Shown here piece after piece: positions 25,299 to 40,200 of a stretch of DNA of 64,000 bases. The DNA is taken from NCBI GenBank assembly GCA_036345935.2, contig JADWOT020000003.1, positions 20,478,509-20,542,508 on the forward strand, given 5' to 3'. This DNA is from Taenia hydatigena (taxonomy: Eukaryota > Platyhelminthes > Cestoda > Cyclophyllidea > Taeniidae). Below the pieces are notes generated by a model that saw only the letters and a program-made list of their open reading frames with translations, was not told where the DNA came from and did not search any database. Positions within the stretch are counted from its first letter, which is position 1. Every line of letters starts with the position of its first letter. The position numbers and the translations under genes were made by a program.

Positions 25299-28200
25299 CA
25301 GTTTATAATGGGTTCTGTCCTGTCGCCGTGAGAGGCGGAATGATAAATGTGTCTACGCTCGCCTTTTTATTCCAACATTAAAGGAGACCTCCAGCGCTTG
25401 AGTACTCGTGAGCTTCGTGAACATATCAAAACAAAACTGTAGTCGAATTCGTGCTGCCATGGTCTCCTTCAATTAAGCCTGACAATCACGTGGAGGTGTC
25501 ACTACTGCCTCTGCTTGTTCAAAGTACGAATCAATGTCATCACATCTAAAAGATTGTACCTTTTTGCATAATCATCTGCAGATTGGACTCGCCATTTTAA
25601 CCCAGGGTCCCCAAATTTACCCACCCAGTGTTATTCGACCTTAATTCTGATTCTAGAGGAAGCTATTAGTGGCAACGAGAGATGGTTTAGGCTTCTGCCT
25701 ATTCACTACCAAAGGTATAATCTACAAAGCTTAAATTTATTTGTTTATTTTTAGAACTCATATTTTTGTATTCGGCTTTCCCTGAATTGAGTCTCACTAG
25801 AATCTTCAAGATTACCGCAGAGACGCTTGAATAATACCCATTGTGAGAGAATTTTTGATGTGCAGCGGTAATTGGAGGCGTCCTAAATTCTTCTGCTCAT
25901 CCACAACGGGATCAAAAATTTGCATAGTTGAAATGAACTCACTATCATCCAGCCTGGATAGACTTTGCTATCCATCTCAACAAGGAGAGCTCAAACCTAA
26001 TCTTTTTATTACATTTCTGCTAGTTCTTCCTTTAGCAATACTATAACTTTGACAATGACGATGGAGTAGTCTCCACACCGTCAGACAAAGATTGTGAAAC
26101 TTTCAGCATTTTTCCCATCATAATTTTTAAAAGACTCTTAGAACTGAACCCCCGGTCGTTAATTTTGGCACAACTGCCACAGTTTTGGCGTTTGGACAAA
26201 ACAAAAAGACAACGGTGGTGGTATGAGCGGAATTGCGACAACGTCGCTTTATCGTGTGGCACATAGCTTAGACGCCAATAGTAATTCGACTGTATTTACA
26301 CCTAACCGCACTCCAGGCACTTAGAAAGACAGACGTCAAACACATTCATTCGCTAAATGGTTGGTTTTACAGGCACATGTGTGCATTAATTAGGATGTTT
26401 TCCTCCTCCTCCCCTCAAAATCGCTTACCATTTGACAACCGCAGGCCAATCCTCTGTTCTTTGGCTCTGCTCAATATTTTGCTTCCTGAAAGGAGTCATA
26501 TTCTGACACTTTCGATTCCAATTTCTTTCACTTGTACGTCAACTTACTTTTCTGTTTGAGAGGGTGAGGAAGAGTGTTTGTGAAACTCGATTACTTAATA
26601 GGGTAATCAAAACAACTCTCTTTTTCAGCCGTTCTATCTCAGACCTGTAGAAATTTACGGAAAAAAGTTAGCGTGGGTGCGAATTCCACCTCCCTTGTGT
26701 CAAGCGTCTGGCAACTAGGTCTCAGAGACTGTTAGGCTCAACGATTGTGTGAGGTATATACAACGAATCCAAACCCTCCGCTCGTAGCCAGCTATTAGAC
26801 CACTAATCTTAATTACTTCTGTCTATAGCTGAGTAAGAGCATTGCAGCGAGGTCCAATCGGAACTGTGAATTTGCCGTGTGAACGCACTGCACCATGGGT
26901 CATACGAAGACGATCACAAGAACCACCCAGGAATCACATGTCTGTATGAGTTTTGGCACGTAATCACAATTTTTATCCAGCTTAAATAAACTGCACTCCC
27001 CTTTTACAAAACTAAGCTAATGTATAAAATAAGTTAAAACTCTGTCACTGGCATTCCAATAGCTCCAAACTAACGCCATGGATTTACACCTGGACTTCCA
27101 ACAAGAGGATTTGACTGGATTACGTCGGTGAGACGACAAATTTTGTACGAATTCAGCACAGCTTACTTCACTGAATCCTGGGAACTTGTAGGGACGTGTG
27201 GAATGTTGGCGATTGTTTATATGCATTATACAGCATGGGTGGGAACGCGTCAATCCCTCCGGCCTCCACAATGCGGTTTGCACTATTCTCCTGATGTGAA
27301 TCAGGCTGCCCAATTTAAGAACGAGGTTTAACTCGGTTTAAAAATAAATAGAGAACGTACCACCCTGGAACTGTTTAAATGCTAAATACTGCAAATAAAG
27401 TGAAAGTAGAGAATTACGTGCTGTTTCGATAGCATCACTTAGGCTTGCAGCGGTGTTTGATATCCATGATGAAGCCAGCCATGTACATGGGGATTAGCTG
27501 AGAAATGCGAATCACGGGAGCCAGGCAAATGGGTACCTCATATCATCCACTGACAGACGACAATAAGACTCAAAATTGTACCGAGTTTATTTGTTGCCTA
27601 AGGAGTGATGCGATTTGGCTTCTACACCGCAACAAATGCAGCACCGATGCTCATCACTCCACGGACTATTTTACGTCTCATACCCTTGGGAGGCAACATC
27701 AGACCGCCTACCACAGAATTAATCCATGATAAAACTTACACTTTGTAATGGAATGTTACCTGCTGTCATCCCCGTATCGCCTTAATAATTGCTCTACTAG
27801 TCCGCATCTCCTCCTGTGCTATATAGCCATTTGATAAATAAAAGCAAGACATGCGGCCTGAATGTTTGATCCTAGTTACAATACTTCCTAGCTATTGCGA
27901 AAGCTTTTGTTTCAGCGAATGCACGAAATTGTTCGACCACCACATGTTTTGAGCCTCGCCCCCCAGACTAGTAACAATCGGTCTGTCGATGTTGCCATTT
28001 CAATTTATGGCTAATTAAGCCTCGGAATATATGCCATAAATCCACTCTAATATTTACATGATGATGTCTGGTCGCACAATTACTTTGATACATGAGTTGG
28101 CTAAGTTGTGCATACAAGTCTGCTTCCGCATTATGGCTGAGTTGTATCAACTTGTGGGCATTTTCAGTTGCACTTTAGGGTCGGACAAAATGGGTCGTTG

Positions 28201-29889
28201 TGGAGTGTTTCATAGATAGACTTTTTAATATCCTTACAAAATTGTCAATTAGGAAGAGAACTATCCATCTCACGTTCCTTACTCGAGACCCAGGCTAGAT
28301 GAAAAATGAGAACTTGCCTTAACCCCCACAAAGGTTACTGATTGGGATCAAGAAAAATTACTCCAGACGTATCTATTTCAAGTTAATTTAAGTACTCTAA
28401 ATTATTCGTCCAAAATTGAAGAGGGTCAAAGTATTTGCGGAATAACCACTGCAATGACAAGGGATTCGCAGAGGACCTATTCATCATGGCGTCTTGAGGG
28501 CTTTCTTTCAGAGGAAAACACACAGCGTCTCGTGAGGTACTAAAAATATGTTAGCAATTTCTTTCGTCTCCGCTACCTTTTTGACGTACGGCAAAGGTCA
28601 TCTCTGGCGCCGCCTTTGCGTACAACCACGAAACGCCATGCTATGTGGGTGGAACTTCAAATGTACCACAAATTTGACTTTTTTATGATGAATTCGAAGT
28701 TCAACTGATATTGTTTCATACCGTAGTGGAGACCTCTTCGGTTGAAAAACTTTGAATAGAAATGTCATTTGACGTGCTAATTTACCTCTGATGGCTTACA
28801 AGGATTGAATGAATCTATGGAACCGGTATCCTAATTTAAAAAAAAACCATCACATTTTTTACTTTGATCTTTCCTGGTGCTAATTTTACGCGGGAACAAA
28901 TGATCTCTTCCTATTTAGCAATTTCTTATCTGCAAAATCAACTTGAAATAAGGAAACAGATAACAAGCGCTGCATGTAATCGAAAAGTGGAGTTGTCCCG
29001 GTGGCTTTTGAAAATTACCTTTAAAAAGTTTATTCAACATGGAAAAATAGAACTTTAAAATAGTGAGAATCGTCTGCAAGTGTTTCGAAAAGGTGCCTTT
29101 TATTTGGAAATTAATGGGGTTTTTTTGTACGCTTACAATGCGCGTCGCATATTTGTGACGCCTCTATTTTTCTGTTCGAGTGTGGCATCATGAACTTAGA
29201 ACGTGTTCTTCGGCAGCTGAAGATCATTAGTTGCATCAAGAGTGTTGTTAACTAACAGAATGATTTTAAAATGATCAAGTAGATATAAGTTGTTATCTGC
29301 ATGAGGAAATTGGCGTTTTTGGGCTTTTGGGGGCAGCTAAGGCAATTGGTAAAGTTATGGCAATTCTTCTTACGTTAAACAAAAATTCTTTGAAATTTTG
29401 TAGTAGGAATTCATCCAAGACCGTAATAGCTAAACTGCTAATTATGTCTGATACAACGCCAAGTCTCAAGCTACATCAAAATTCGCATATTCATCCAAAG
29501 CGCTAGAATGTCAGTGCCTTGGAGTTGAGACGGACAGAAACGGGCGTGTTTCCATGCGTTAATCCACTCGAATTATGCCTAAATGAAGTTTCAAGACTCC
29601 CACTCCCTCTACCTCATCTCCATGTGGCACTTGTGACTACTCCTGTCAAACTGTCAGCTTCTTTCAACCAGCTGCCCCACCCAACCCGGACTCCTGATTG
29701 GCAGGTCCCCTCCCCTGTCTAGGCTAGCAGTTGCATTTACCCCTCATTCCTCTCTTCCCTCACCCCTCCCTCCCCAGACCATCTGACATGATTGACGAAG
29801 CACGTGAGAGACATGCATCCGCAAACACATGTGATGAATGGAGGAGCATTTTGGGACATAAAACGGCGGCAAAAGCGATACTGGTAGAA

Positions 29890-29912
29890 GCGGTGGCATT
29901 TGGGGCCACCGC
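29890..29912. repeat. GC-rich 8-bp stem-loop
   Basis: GCGGTGGC (29890-29897) and GCCACCGC (29905-29912) pair around a 7-base loop. A CTGTCA core follows at 29922 and a CA tract at 29980. No gene is seen here. Confidence 0.4.
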
Positions 29913-29979
29913 AAATGAGCCACTGTCAGTACCACGGACAAAAAAACAGGCGCTTCTACAGTCATTGCCAAGATTGACA

Positions 29980-29994
29980 TACACACACACACAC
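29980..29994. repeat. (CA)n tract
   Basis: Seven CA units followed 17 bp later by GATTAAT (30011-30017). Confidence 0.85.
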
Positions 29995-30126
29995 ATGGGA
30001 CCAAACGCTTGATTAATATCTCTTTCTGATTGAAAGTGGAGATGCTAAGAGGTGTATTAGTAGTAGTGGTGGAAATCGTAGAATCGAGCACTAGCTACCG
30101 AATTAGTTCTAGATCACTCAGCGAAG

Positions 30127-30171
30127 CGAGAAGAAGATGAAGGAGGAGGAGAAGGAAGAGGAAGGGGAGGA
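30127..30171. repeat. Polypurine tract
   Basis: GA/GGA-rich run of about 45 bases with a single T break at 30139. Confidence 0.8.
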
Positions 30172-31592
30172 TAGCTTGTAGGACTAATGATAACATGACT
30201 GAACTGTCAGTGCACATGGACTATCGTAACGGCAAACTGCTTGGGACAGTCAGTAGGTGGAGATACAATAATGGGGCGCGAGTTTCTCCCCTACTTCTGG
30301 AGAGATTTTTGCATCCTTGTTAATGCCACTGACAGCAGTTGCTACGATGGGAATGGTAGTTGATGATGTGATATTACTTGTCTATGTGGGCAACATTCGT
30401 GATGTTGAAGATTAGACAATCCGAAGCACTCTGTTGAATCCCTATCTTCCATGATAGACTCCTATCTTATCCTACCAGATGTGACTAGCTAATTGCTTTA
30501 AAATCGGCTTAGGTGAGCTGCCACTTTACCGTTTGATTGGTGATTGAAGGAACCTTCGTGGAATACCGTGCATAAGGATGGATGAATGGATAGACTAATG
30601 TCACGCTGAGTACTTACAGCTGAGTCACCGAGGTAGTCCACCACTTACTGTTGTGGCTACTTACGCCACAGAGGAAAGCAGACCCTCACCATGCAGAGAT
30701 TTCATTCTCCTAATATGACGCCAACTTGCTGTAAGACGTCTGCTTCTTAAAAAACTAGAAGTGTAATCACCCCCCGGCAGTTCACGACCATCCCGCTTTC
30801 ACTTTTGTCCTTTGAGCTCCATTAATCTGATTGAGACACAATCTGGTGCAGTCACAGCTATCATAAAGTTGTAGAGGACACATCTTACATTGATACTGCC
30901 AACCTCTGACAACAGAGCCGGGCGTCACATGCGCGAGCCTACTGAAGCTACCGCACAGGTGCCTAAAGTATTAGATAGCGATGGGGAAAGAAATCCGATT
31001 TTAAAGAGAGGGATTTCCTAACTTTATCCTCAAATTCGATCACCATTTCGCGATTCACCTTACAGCGAATCGCAAATAAATGGATGTGTCTAGTACTTTT
31101 TACTCTTTAGACAGTCAAAAATCTCCATTAAATTAAGTACAGTCATTCACAATTATAAAGTTCTCTGGCGCCTAAGTAGGAATATGTCTGTAAAGGTTTC
31201 GCAAAAGTGCAAATATTATGTGGAAATATTTTCTCGCACCCTCCAAAGTGCCTGCTATGAGATACCTATCTGCGCTCCTAACCTAACATGGAGGCCTCCC
31301 CTCAACTAAGAGTACACTTCCCAAGGCTAGCAATAAAACACTATTTTTTATGAGCAACGCTGAAAATTTATTCCCTTACCTACTTGGCTAACCCCTAACC
31401 TCCAGTGAATAATCAGCACCGAGTAGTACAAACGTGGAGGAGGGGAGAAGAAGGGGGCAGGGAGGACTTTTGAAGTGCCGCCCATGGGGAAGCAAAAACT
31501 ACTTAGTAGAAATTGAACACATACGCACACAAACAGAGAGATAGATGTAAACCTACAAATAACATTTCAGAGCAAAAAGGCTACCCACATAC

Positions 31593-31615
31593 AGGAAGGA
31601 AGAAAGGAAGGAAGG
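31593..31615. repeat. (GGAA)n tract
   Basis: Tetranucleotide GGAA repeat with one interruption. GGAA is the ETS core, but a simple repeat is the more economical reading. Confidence 0.8.
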
Positions 31616-32397
31616 CAAGGTGCGAACTCATCATTCATGCACACCGCACGCGGAGCCAGGCTTCAAAGGTCCCCTCCATTGTTAAAAACGGAGACGCATA
31701 CGCACAAACCCTAAGGAAGGGTTTTCTTAAGAGCACATCGCCTTATGTTTCTGTTTGCAAACCATAACCGTTTTTTATGTTTGTCCAATTGTTGAAGATA
31801 GAACAAAGAACAATGTCCGAATTGGGAGTTTGGAGGGAGCATCACTATAGACTCAAAAGAAGGCTGAAATTCTAGCATTATGGGTAAACGGAAAACTCAA
31901 AATTCCTGAGTATTATTACATGGTCGGTCACCAAATGAGAGATGTAAGTCTCCTTAACTTGTAAGAGCTAGAGCCTTCATTTGAATTTTACACCTAATGT
32001 TAACTTTATCGGTCTCGTGATGGAAAGACTTCTCATTTAGAAGGCCTTCGTTTCGACCCCAACTTTTTTCAACCCTTTCTATTTTGTAGTAGTCTTCTCA
32101 AGTAGTCCTAACCACTACATCGAAAATTTTTATGAACGAATGAAAGGGATTCTAGGCCGTGGGCAAAAATAGAAGTCTGTGCTACCAATACGATGAATGA
32201 TGGTGGTGTCATAAGTTGTCGGATTTGAAGATTGGAGTGATATTACAAAGTATCAAAGCATTCTTTAAAGAGGAAACTAACAGGCGTGACAAACCTCAGC
32301 AAGTGATGGAGAAGCTCGTCCATCTATCATGGAAACACAGTTTAATCAGCCTCGTCTTTCTTAGCAGTTGGGCAACGAGGAGAGGGTGCTAGGTATC

Positions 32398-32451
32398 GTC
32401 GTCATTGTCGTCGTCGTCGTCGTCATCGTCATCATCATTGTCGCTGTCATC
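32398..32451. repeat. (GTC/ATC)n trinucleotide tract
   Basis: The tract consists of repeated GTC units changing to ATC. It creates an artificial low-complexity (Val/Ile-rich) open frame on the plus strand, which I do not regard as a gene. Confidence 0.8.
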
Positions 32452-32516
32452 CCTAATATTCCACCAGCCGGCCCAACAACCAGCCAGTTCCCTTCTTGTG
32501 TGTGCCGTAATTTATG

Positions 32517-32551
32517 TACACACACACACACACACACGTGTGTGTGTGTAA
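32517..32551. repeat. (CA)n-(TG)n self-complementary microsatellite
   Basis: An alternating CA run switches at a central ACGT into a TG run, giving a long hairpin- and Z-DNA-capable palindrome with arms of at least 14 bp. Confidence 0.8.
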
Positions 32552-35500
32552 GGCACATTTACACACCGGAACCGATGGTATTGCGGTTTTACGGCCCAGT
32601 CAAATCTCGGGTCTGGCTGCATGCAAGCGCCTTTGATGTTGTGCCGCCGCCGTCGTCGCCACCATCATGGGCCACACCTCGTTCCCTACCCTCCGCCTCC
32701 CTCTGCTCCGCCACCACTAGCATCGCGCGCACGTACACATACACGCGCACTCGATTAATATTTCAACCGACAATAATGAGGCAAATGACACCGATTGGAG
32801 GCGGTGGGGATGGAGCAGACCTCGTGATTACCAACATGCTCAAAATTACACCAATCTTTTTCAATCCTCTTGTTGTTGCTGCTGGTACGCATTGAAGGTA
32901 TGCATAAATGTGTTCTCCTCCGACCCCATCCTCTCTTCAGTTTTCTTCCACTTTTGTACCAGCAATCTCATTGATGAGAACCATGGGATGCACTGTAGAA
33001 CTCCATTAGCTTATCACTTTAAAGTAATGTTTTGGTGTATGTCCCATTACAGCAAAGCATTTTCCAAAAAGTTTTTCTATTTTACGATAAGTTAGTGCAA
33101 TGCCGTTATCTTTGCAAGTACAGGTTGCACAGGGTAATTGTGTGATGGTATTGTCAATTTGGCATATTTTGAGTAAATAGTGGCTGCCCAATTCGGTTGT
33201 TTAGGGCTTTGCTCATGCCACCTATATTTGTAGCCCATTCTTCCGACATTCTGCTGATGGAGTTACTTTCATGACCTCAAGCTTTACGCCACCTTTGAAA
33301 ATAAAATGAGCTTCAAAGCGCTCTTTTAATGCAACCAGCTCTGTCGAATTTAAACTTAAAGAGCGCTGATTCTACCATGATTGGCTGAAGCAACGTAGAC
33401 TCACAATGGAAGGCTGTCAAAATGCATCAATTTTTAAGCAACTTCAAAGAGACGGAGCGAGCTAGACCCGTTAAAATATAAGCCTTCTCTAAGGAACCAT
33501 TTTAAGTAGTTCCTTAGGCAATTTTAGTAATGATTTTAGGACATTATCAGAAGCTCTTAGGTGACTGACGAAGGTACCGCCGAACGCGTACGCTTTCGGG
33601 ATAAACTCGAGCACCGCGTTCTTTGCAGAGGAACGGAGCTACTCCCCGAACATTAGGAATTATTTTGGCACCACTTCACTTTACAGTCAGATGCATTACT
33701 ACTTAAGCATTAAATTCAGTTACTCATCCCGAAAATGGAAATTTACTTCCCTAAATTGGAACAGCAATGTGCCACCCACCTTTAATGCACTGTTATTCCT
33801 CAGTTCAAGTTACTTCTATATCTGTTTACGCTTGGAAATGATAAACTCCCATTCCTTTCCAAAGATCAAAGACCAGTCAAATGTACACTTAGGTCAGTGT
33901 TTACCAGGCTCCAATTCGCATTACGAGAGCAGGGCAGTTTGCAGAGTGAAGTCAATGTTAAATAGTTTGCCTAATTGTAATCCAGGCGGTTTAGTCAAAG
34001 TCGCTGCTTTCCAATCTCATTAACTCGTCGCACAGACAGAAGACGAGGGACGAGGCAAGATTGGGGAAACGCGGGTCTATTATTTATCGCCACTATTCCT
34101 TACCCATTCTGCCTCCGAGTTCCGCTAAGTGTGTGCGTGGGCATCAAAGCGACACCGAATGTGTTTACAGGTCTTTGTGAGTCTGGGTGACAATTTATTC
34201 AGCGTCCACACTGCCTGTGATTAATGGTGTAGCGGTGAGTGTTTTTTGAGAACTGTCTGGTTGGGATGGTGTGCGAGTGAGGGCAGAATTGAAAAATTGC
34301 AAGCAATGACGACAGCCACCACCACTGCGACAACAACGACGCTATCCCCAGCTTCAAAGTACAGACAGATTCTGAGACGGCGCATTGTGTAGCCCACCGC
34401 GCTTGCACCTTCGCTGGATGGAGTCCCGACGTACGTGTGTACGGCCGAAGGCAAGACATAGACCTGCGAACTATCCGCCCTAAGCTACCTGATGTTGCAG
34501 TATTACATCATCAGCATTAGATTGAAAGTTTCTGCAACTCAAACCGTAAATGTCATTTTGGGTTAGTTATTGATGGGACTCTTGACTTTTGGCATTGGCT
34601 AAGCTATCAGCAGAGCTTTGCCTTCACGCTTCAGCTCGGAGTTCAACAACTTATTTAAGGTGGAGAATTGGTTGCTGTAGTCGCTACATATTCGGTCCTA
34701 ATCTTCCGGATTCGCTAAACTTTCCTGCTGTTACACTCTACCAAAAAAAGAGTCGACACAGTTCTTACCATTTAATGGATACAATACAATCAAGGTATCA
34801 AAAAAATGATGATTAAATTTAAGAGATTGTGCGAATCAAACAAAGGAGATAACTCTGAATGATACGACCTTCACGATGCTTTTCATCAAATCAACACAGG
34901 TTACGGCATCTAAAACCTTGACTGCCTCTTAAGCGTGTACGATGTGATGTTTTCAAAGCTGCCCCTCACGAAGGCGGCTTTGAAGTTTGTTGTTGGTGCC
35001 GCCATTTAACTCCCCTGGCTCGGCAGTGGTGTCTGGACGTAAACAGGAAATGATGATGCTTAAATGAGCTTCATTTTGTGACCTACTTTAGACCAGACTG
35101 TCGGTAGACATGCAATAAAGCATAGTCAACGTCATTTCACGGTTTTGTGCAAATCAAGCCCATACAGCAGACACGAAACATCTAAGTTACTCATTTTTTG
35201 TCTTGGCAGAGGCTTCTTCCCTTACCCTCCCTGTGTATTCATTTCTTAATGCTCTTCCTATCAATGCAATGTGTTTGTTGGGTTTTAACAGAAGGAAAAA
35301 TAAACCAATACGAATTTTTGAAGTCTCCATTCTACTTATGCTAGTATCAACGCGATCCCCTTATCCTTTAAAGTGAGTTAATTTTTCAGTGATTTGGAGA
35401 ATAATTAAAGTGAAAGCGCACATATTGCCATAAGTTGGTTGTTTAACTCTAAGTTTCGGTGAAGGAGGCCTTTAAGGTCTCCGCCGTTGTACCTTTGCAG

Positions 35501-37178
35501 GGTGGACTGATCTCTAGACCACGCTAATAGCCTTTAAGCTCTTCCGTAGGTCGGCATCGCATGCCCTCTTTGATTATTATGCCTTCTCTCTTTTTTGGGG
35601 AAGTCTCGGGCACTACATTGGTAACAAAGGAAAGCAAAAGCGACTTTAAAGGGCAACACCTTGTCTAACATTCACGACTGCTGAATTTTAACGTGGCAAG
35701 GGAAGGGCATATGCTAAGAACGGGAGGATCTGCGAGCACTTCCAATGGAAGGGCTGAAAGTGACGTCTAAATACGTGGTCCGCATAAAAGTTGTCAACAG
35801 GTGAGGTGACGCTAGCCACGAACAATCTGGAAATGCTAATTATAGAGATGTCTGCTAATCTTGTCTAAATATGTCAATTAAGTGGGCGCGCAGAACCTCC
35901 TCCACTTCTCTACTGGCTGATTAGAACCAAAATGGATGAGACTGGGTAGCATTGGAGTTAAAAACAAGTGGCAAAGAGAAACAGATGTAAGATTCTATCC
36001 TCATAATACCGTGTTAAACCCGGTCCTTTGTTATAAGACTTTGCTTTCAAATCAATGTTCCTTTGTCTAGTTATAAACACACACCAGTGCGGGACGAAGG
36101 TGCAGTTCCATATAAATTGTCAAGAGGGGTCAGTGGTCATGCGGTCAAGGGTCCCCTCATTTGCAGGGGCATTTGGCAACCTGGGTGGCTGATTGGTGGG
36201 TGTTGTTCTTAAAGCACCGACTATGTTGTGATTATCAACGCAGGAGGTTGACTGAAAAAAAAAGTGTTGGGTAGGACGTCCACAAAAGGAGAGGGCTATG
36301 TTATACGTTTAACTCCTGATTTTGGCAACGAGCCATTTTGGTGCTCCACCATTGCACCTTCGCCTGACGGGCTAGCCTCTTGTTCATGTCGCCAGGCCCA
36401 ATCGCTTCTGTATGCCAAATGCATACATATATTATCTTAAGCATTGTCGCCTTGCGCCTTTTGGAAGTCTCAGAATCCTATAATATCACGACTTCCGTAG
36501 TTGTAATCTGGCGAACACACGACGAACACTAGGAGTAGCCGCGACTCTTAAGAAGTAGGCAATTGTGTAAATTTTAATCCATCATTCTCTCCTCCAAGTG
36601 TAACGATTAATGATTGGGAAGCAATCTGTTATGTGTACTTCAAACACTTGGCACTGCTCCAAACCAGGAGGTGGATTGCTCATTTTTCTCTCTAAAGGAC
36701 CGACTTGCAACTAAAATGATTTAAAATTAATAGCGCCTTTGAAATACTACCGAGATAAACCCAATTCCATTTCAGTCATATATTTGTGGTGTGTCTGCAT
36801 TTTTTGATTAGCAATGCCAAGTAATCAGTGGGACTTCATCAGTACCTCGCCGTCAGAAGCCAATCGGTAATCGCGAAGGCCATTGTACACAGACAGTCCA
36901 CAAGGCGTAGAAAGAACCAAATTTTACTTTTATTTCCACGTATGCTTGTAACTCTCACTCAAATTCTACCTCCCGCCAATCACGGGATACTCCACTGCCC
37001 TTCCGCACTGCCAATTACTCGAACGAGGGAGGACCGTGGGAACGAGGGAGCTTTTCTGCGTTTTTCTTCGACTGCTTTTTGACTGGCACTCGGAGAAGAG
37101 AGAAAACAGGAGAGGCTAAATTATACATGGGGATTTTGGTGGGAGAAGACGACCTTGGCTGCTGAATGCGGCCACAGT

Positions 37179-37205
37179 AGGGGGAGGAGGAGGGAAGGGA
37201 AGGAG
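37179..37205. repeat. Polypurine GGA tract
   Basis: Continuous purines with several G-runs. Confidence 0.75.
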
Positions 37206-40200
37206 CCTGCCATTCACACGCATTCAAATGAAGACGCCCAAAGTTGAAACAATGAGGCAAGTACCATTACCGTGTCAATTATTCGTGAGGTGAAAAGATG
37301 GACAGCAAATGAACCATGCTGGTAGAGGAAGCATTAATTCCTGTGGAAGGCTAAATCCTTGGCGTTTATTGTAAGGCAAAATATGGCCACAATCCAAATT
37401 TATTCGTATTCAATCCTTTAACTAACCAATTGGTCGTCTTATCAAAATACTGAGTCTGTAAAGGTGGGTAAAAGTTGCTGTCAAGAGAAACTTCTTGTAA
37501 ACTGTCAAAATTCTTTCAACAATGCGTCATTTGACGAAAATTTTTGACATTTCAAGTCAAAGCGTGAAAAATTTTCGTCTGACAAAGATGGGTTTTTCAT
37601 GCATTTTTTTTTACTTCTTCCCTTTTCTGGAGATTTTCTGTCGCGAAAAATAGCCTCATGGCGTTTAAAATCATTATGCAGCCATTATTTACATTGAAAA
37701 CCTATAAATGAGATGGAAGGCTAAACACCATGAGGATCGAATTTTCAACTAAAATTTGCTACGGGGCATTCATTGACGTCTAAGCCAAGGGATGGGAGAA
37801 TTTTTTGCGTCAATCATCTATCCGAAACCACAAAATCCTTCCTTACCCCTTTGTATCCCAACAACACAGCGCCAAAGTTTACCACGAAACATCCGGCTAC
37901 CCGGGAGCAGGTAGGACGGGTAGATAGGTTTCGCCTGTCAGTCACAACACCCGGATTCCCACTGGTCGCGGGGACTTGGTGAAGGGGACTGTGTATTTCT
38001 CCCTTCCTAGCCCGTAAGTTGGGAGGGGAAGGGAGGCGGACAGACTGGACAAGTCAGTTTTACACAGGATGAGAGTGATGGCAAGATTGCTCCCCTGAGG
38101 CTGTCCAAGTGTCATTTTTCTTGACGTCTGTCGCATCTCTTTCAAACAATCTCGAATTGAGATTTGAATAATTGCTCAAAAATCGACAATATAATCCAAC
38201 GCCTAGGTCCAGGAGATAGCTTTGTTTGACGCCTAGTACGGACACTGAGGTAAGAAGAGATATGACTTAATAAATTTATTCCCTAGTTGTTAACAGAGTG
38301 AATTTGTTAGTGAATGCTAATGAGTCGTGCTTATCAACTTTCACACATTGTGAGTTTAAAAATTTATAAATGTGAAGTCTTTAGGAGCAGAATAAGTCGG
38401 CACATCAGTCTTTCCTTCGCTTCAGGATTGTAAATGAGTAGCAGAGGAATGCCCACTGCATTAATGGCACCCTACTTGACCTCAAAGAGATGAAGGAATG
38501 GGAAGGGCAGGCAAAATGTGCAAACTAGGCAGTAAAAGGAGGCACTAATTAACCAACATGATGTCCATATGGGCCCATCTGGCCTCCAGGTGACATCCAT
38601 CCACCCACGCATGTACCTACGCACCTGTGTGTGCTCATAATTCATCATTGAGAGACGGTCTTGCTACCCCGATGCTCCGCAGCACACATCACTCCCACCA
38701 ACATGCAGCAATTTCGGTGTGTGTGCATGATTTCGTACCTTCCAGGGAACGTCCAGGCCGACGCAGCATTGCACAGTAAGCGAGTGCGCGCAAACGCCCT
38801 TGCTCGTGCATTCAGCTCCTTTTGCACTTTTTTGTGGCGGTACCTTCAAAGAACTTTTGTTTGCGCTTAGCAAAACCCTCCCACTCAGCTTCTCCCCTCC
38901 CCCATCCCTCTTGTCCTTTTGCATGCGTGTTAACAGTAGTTTGACAGGTGGAAGTGTATGCGAATCCTAAATCACGTCGAAATTCCGTCACAAGTGTCGA
39001 TTGCTTCTCCATGGATTTGAGCCCTCAACCGTAGGTAGAAATGAAAACCCGAGTGCTGAAGTAAAGCACCTATCTTTAACGTATCGCATTTATCAAAATA
39101 GATTGATGCGAGTGGAATCAAAAGAACCACTCACCGTTCTTGCAGTGCTATGTTGTTCAGAAGATTGAATTATAAAATCCATGCATTGAGTTTTACATCC
39201 ACTTCAAAGCATGTGGAATGTCTGCAAACTACGTAGCGAGAAGTCATGAATATGGTTACACGTTGTCAAATCTATGCTCGTAGGTGCACTCAAATTAATT
39301 TGGTCGACACTACAGGTTGATTGGCTTCACGAGTTACTCCAGCACAAATTAAACATCATGTATGGTTTTGAAACGCGGAAGTAGTCCCTATGTCGTGCAA
39401 CCCCTGTTGTCCACTTGCCGTGTTGACTTCAGTCAGGCCCAGATATTGGAGAACCCACACATCGGCGGCTGGTGAGTTATCGATCTGAGACGGAAATCAA
39501 TAAATCAATAGGACTTTTTGGTGAACGCGCCATATGGGCGACTCTGTTCTGTGACATTGTAACCATGATACCGCACGCCCCGCCAAAGAGTGAAAAAGGG
39601 TAATTTAAATTAACCCATTTATAGGTTAGAAGTCGCGTAAGGCATTAACTCCAAATAGTCGGCCATTAAACAAAGCGCGGTACTTTTAGCTAAAATGGTG
39701 ATTGATGCTTCCGTGTGCTTGCGTGCGTGTTCGCCTGCTTTCTAAACAGCCCAGCCTAAATTTAAATTTCTTTAAGGCATGACTGGTACATGACTCAGAG
39801 GCATGATCACCTAGCCGGGTTGAGAATTGCCCCTTCCTCTTTGCGGCCTACCGCATGCTTACCATGGAAGAGAGAAGAGCATAGGGAGCACCGTCTTAAA
39901 TTAAATTACTGTGATTATATTGGCGCCATTTTCCTGATAAACTTCTCTCCTGCTTAACCTTATGGACAAAGTGAATGACTGTGCCGCGCCAATAGTTCTG
40001 ATTACAGCTGAGATTGCTTGATTAAGCTTTCTATTCACAAACTCTTCACATTTCCGCGTTGAATGAATGTGCTAAAGGAAATCTTAATCCGCAGTCTTTT
40101 TGCTTATCCACTGGAAAGTTAAGTTTCGTAAAAATTAATAAGATTGTCATTGCCTTATTAACTACATCATGAAATGTGTGACTCATTTAAGCTCATGAGA

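Larger units (their letters stand above)
19856..30126. other. Gene-free stretch
   Basis: No gene is supported. The longest open frame (23055-23708, 217 codons) has no recognisable domain and an irregular composition. The stretch contains the perfect PBX-MEIS site (20882), the near-perfect TALE dimer (24561), a CACCTGTCA at 22744 and several tracts listed separately. Confidence 0.6.

Noticed and set aside
29731..30012. 93-codon frame with an acidic, helical-looking segment
   Set aside because: No known domain; it runs into the CA microsatellite and has no splice or promoter support.
32368..32895. 175-codon open frame with Val/Ile-, His/Thr- and Ala-rich parts
   Set aside because: Most of it is translation of the GTC/ATC and CA/TG simple repeats.
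33489..33517. CTAAGGAAC/GTTCCTTAG inverted repeat
   Set aside because: Several 9-bp inverted repeats with short loops are expected by chance in 64 kb, and nothing else marks this one.
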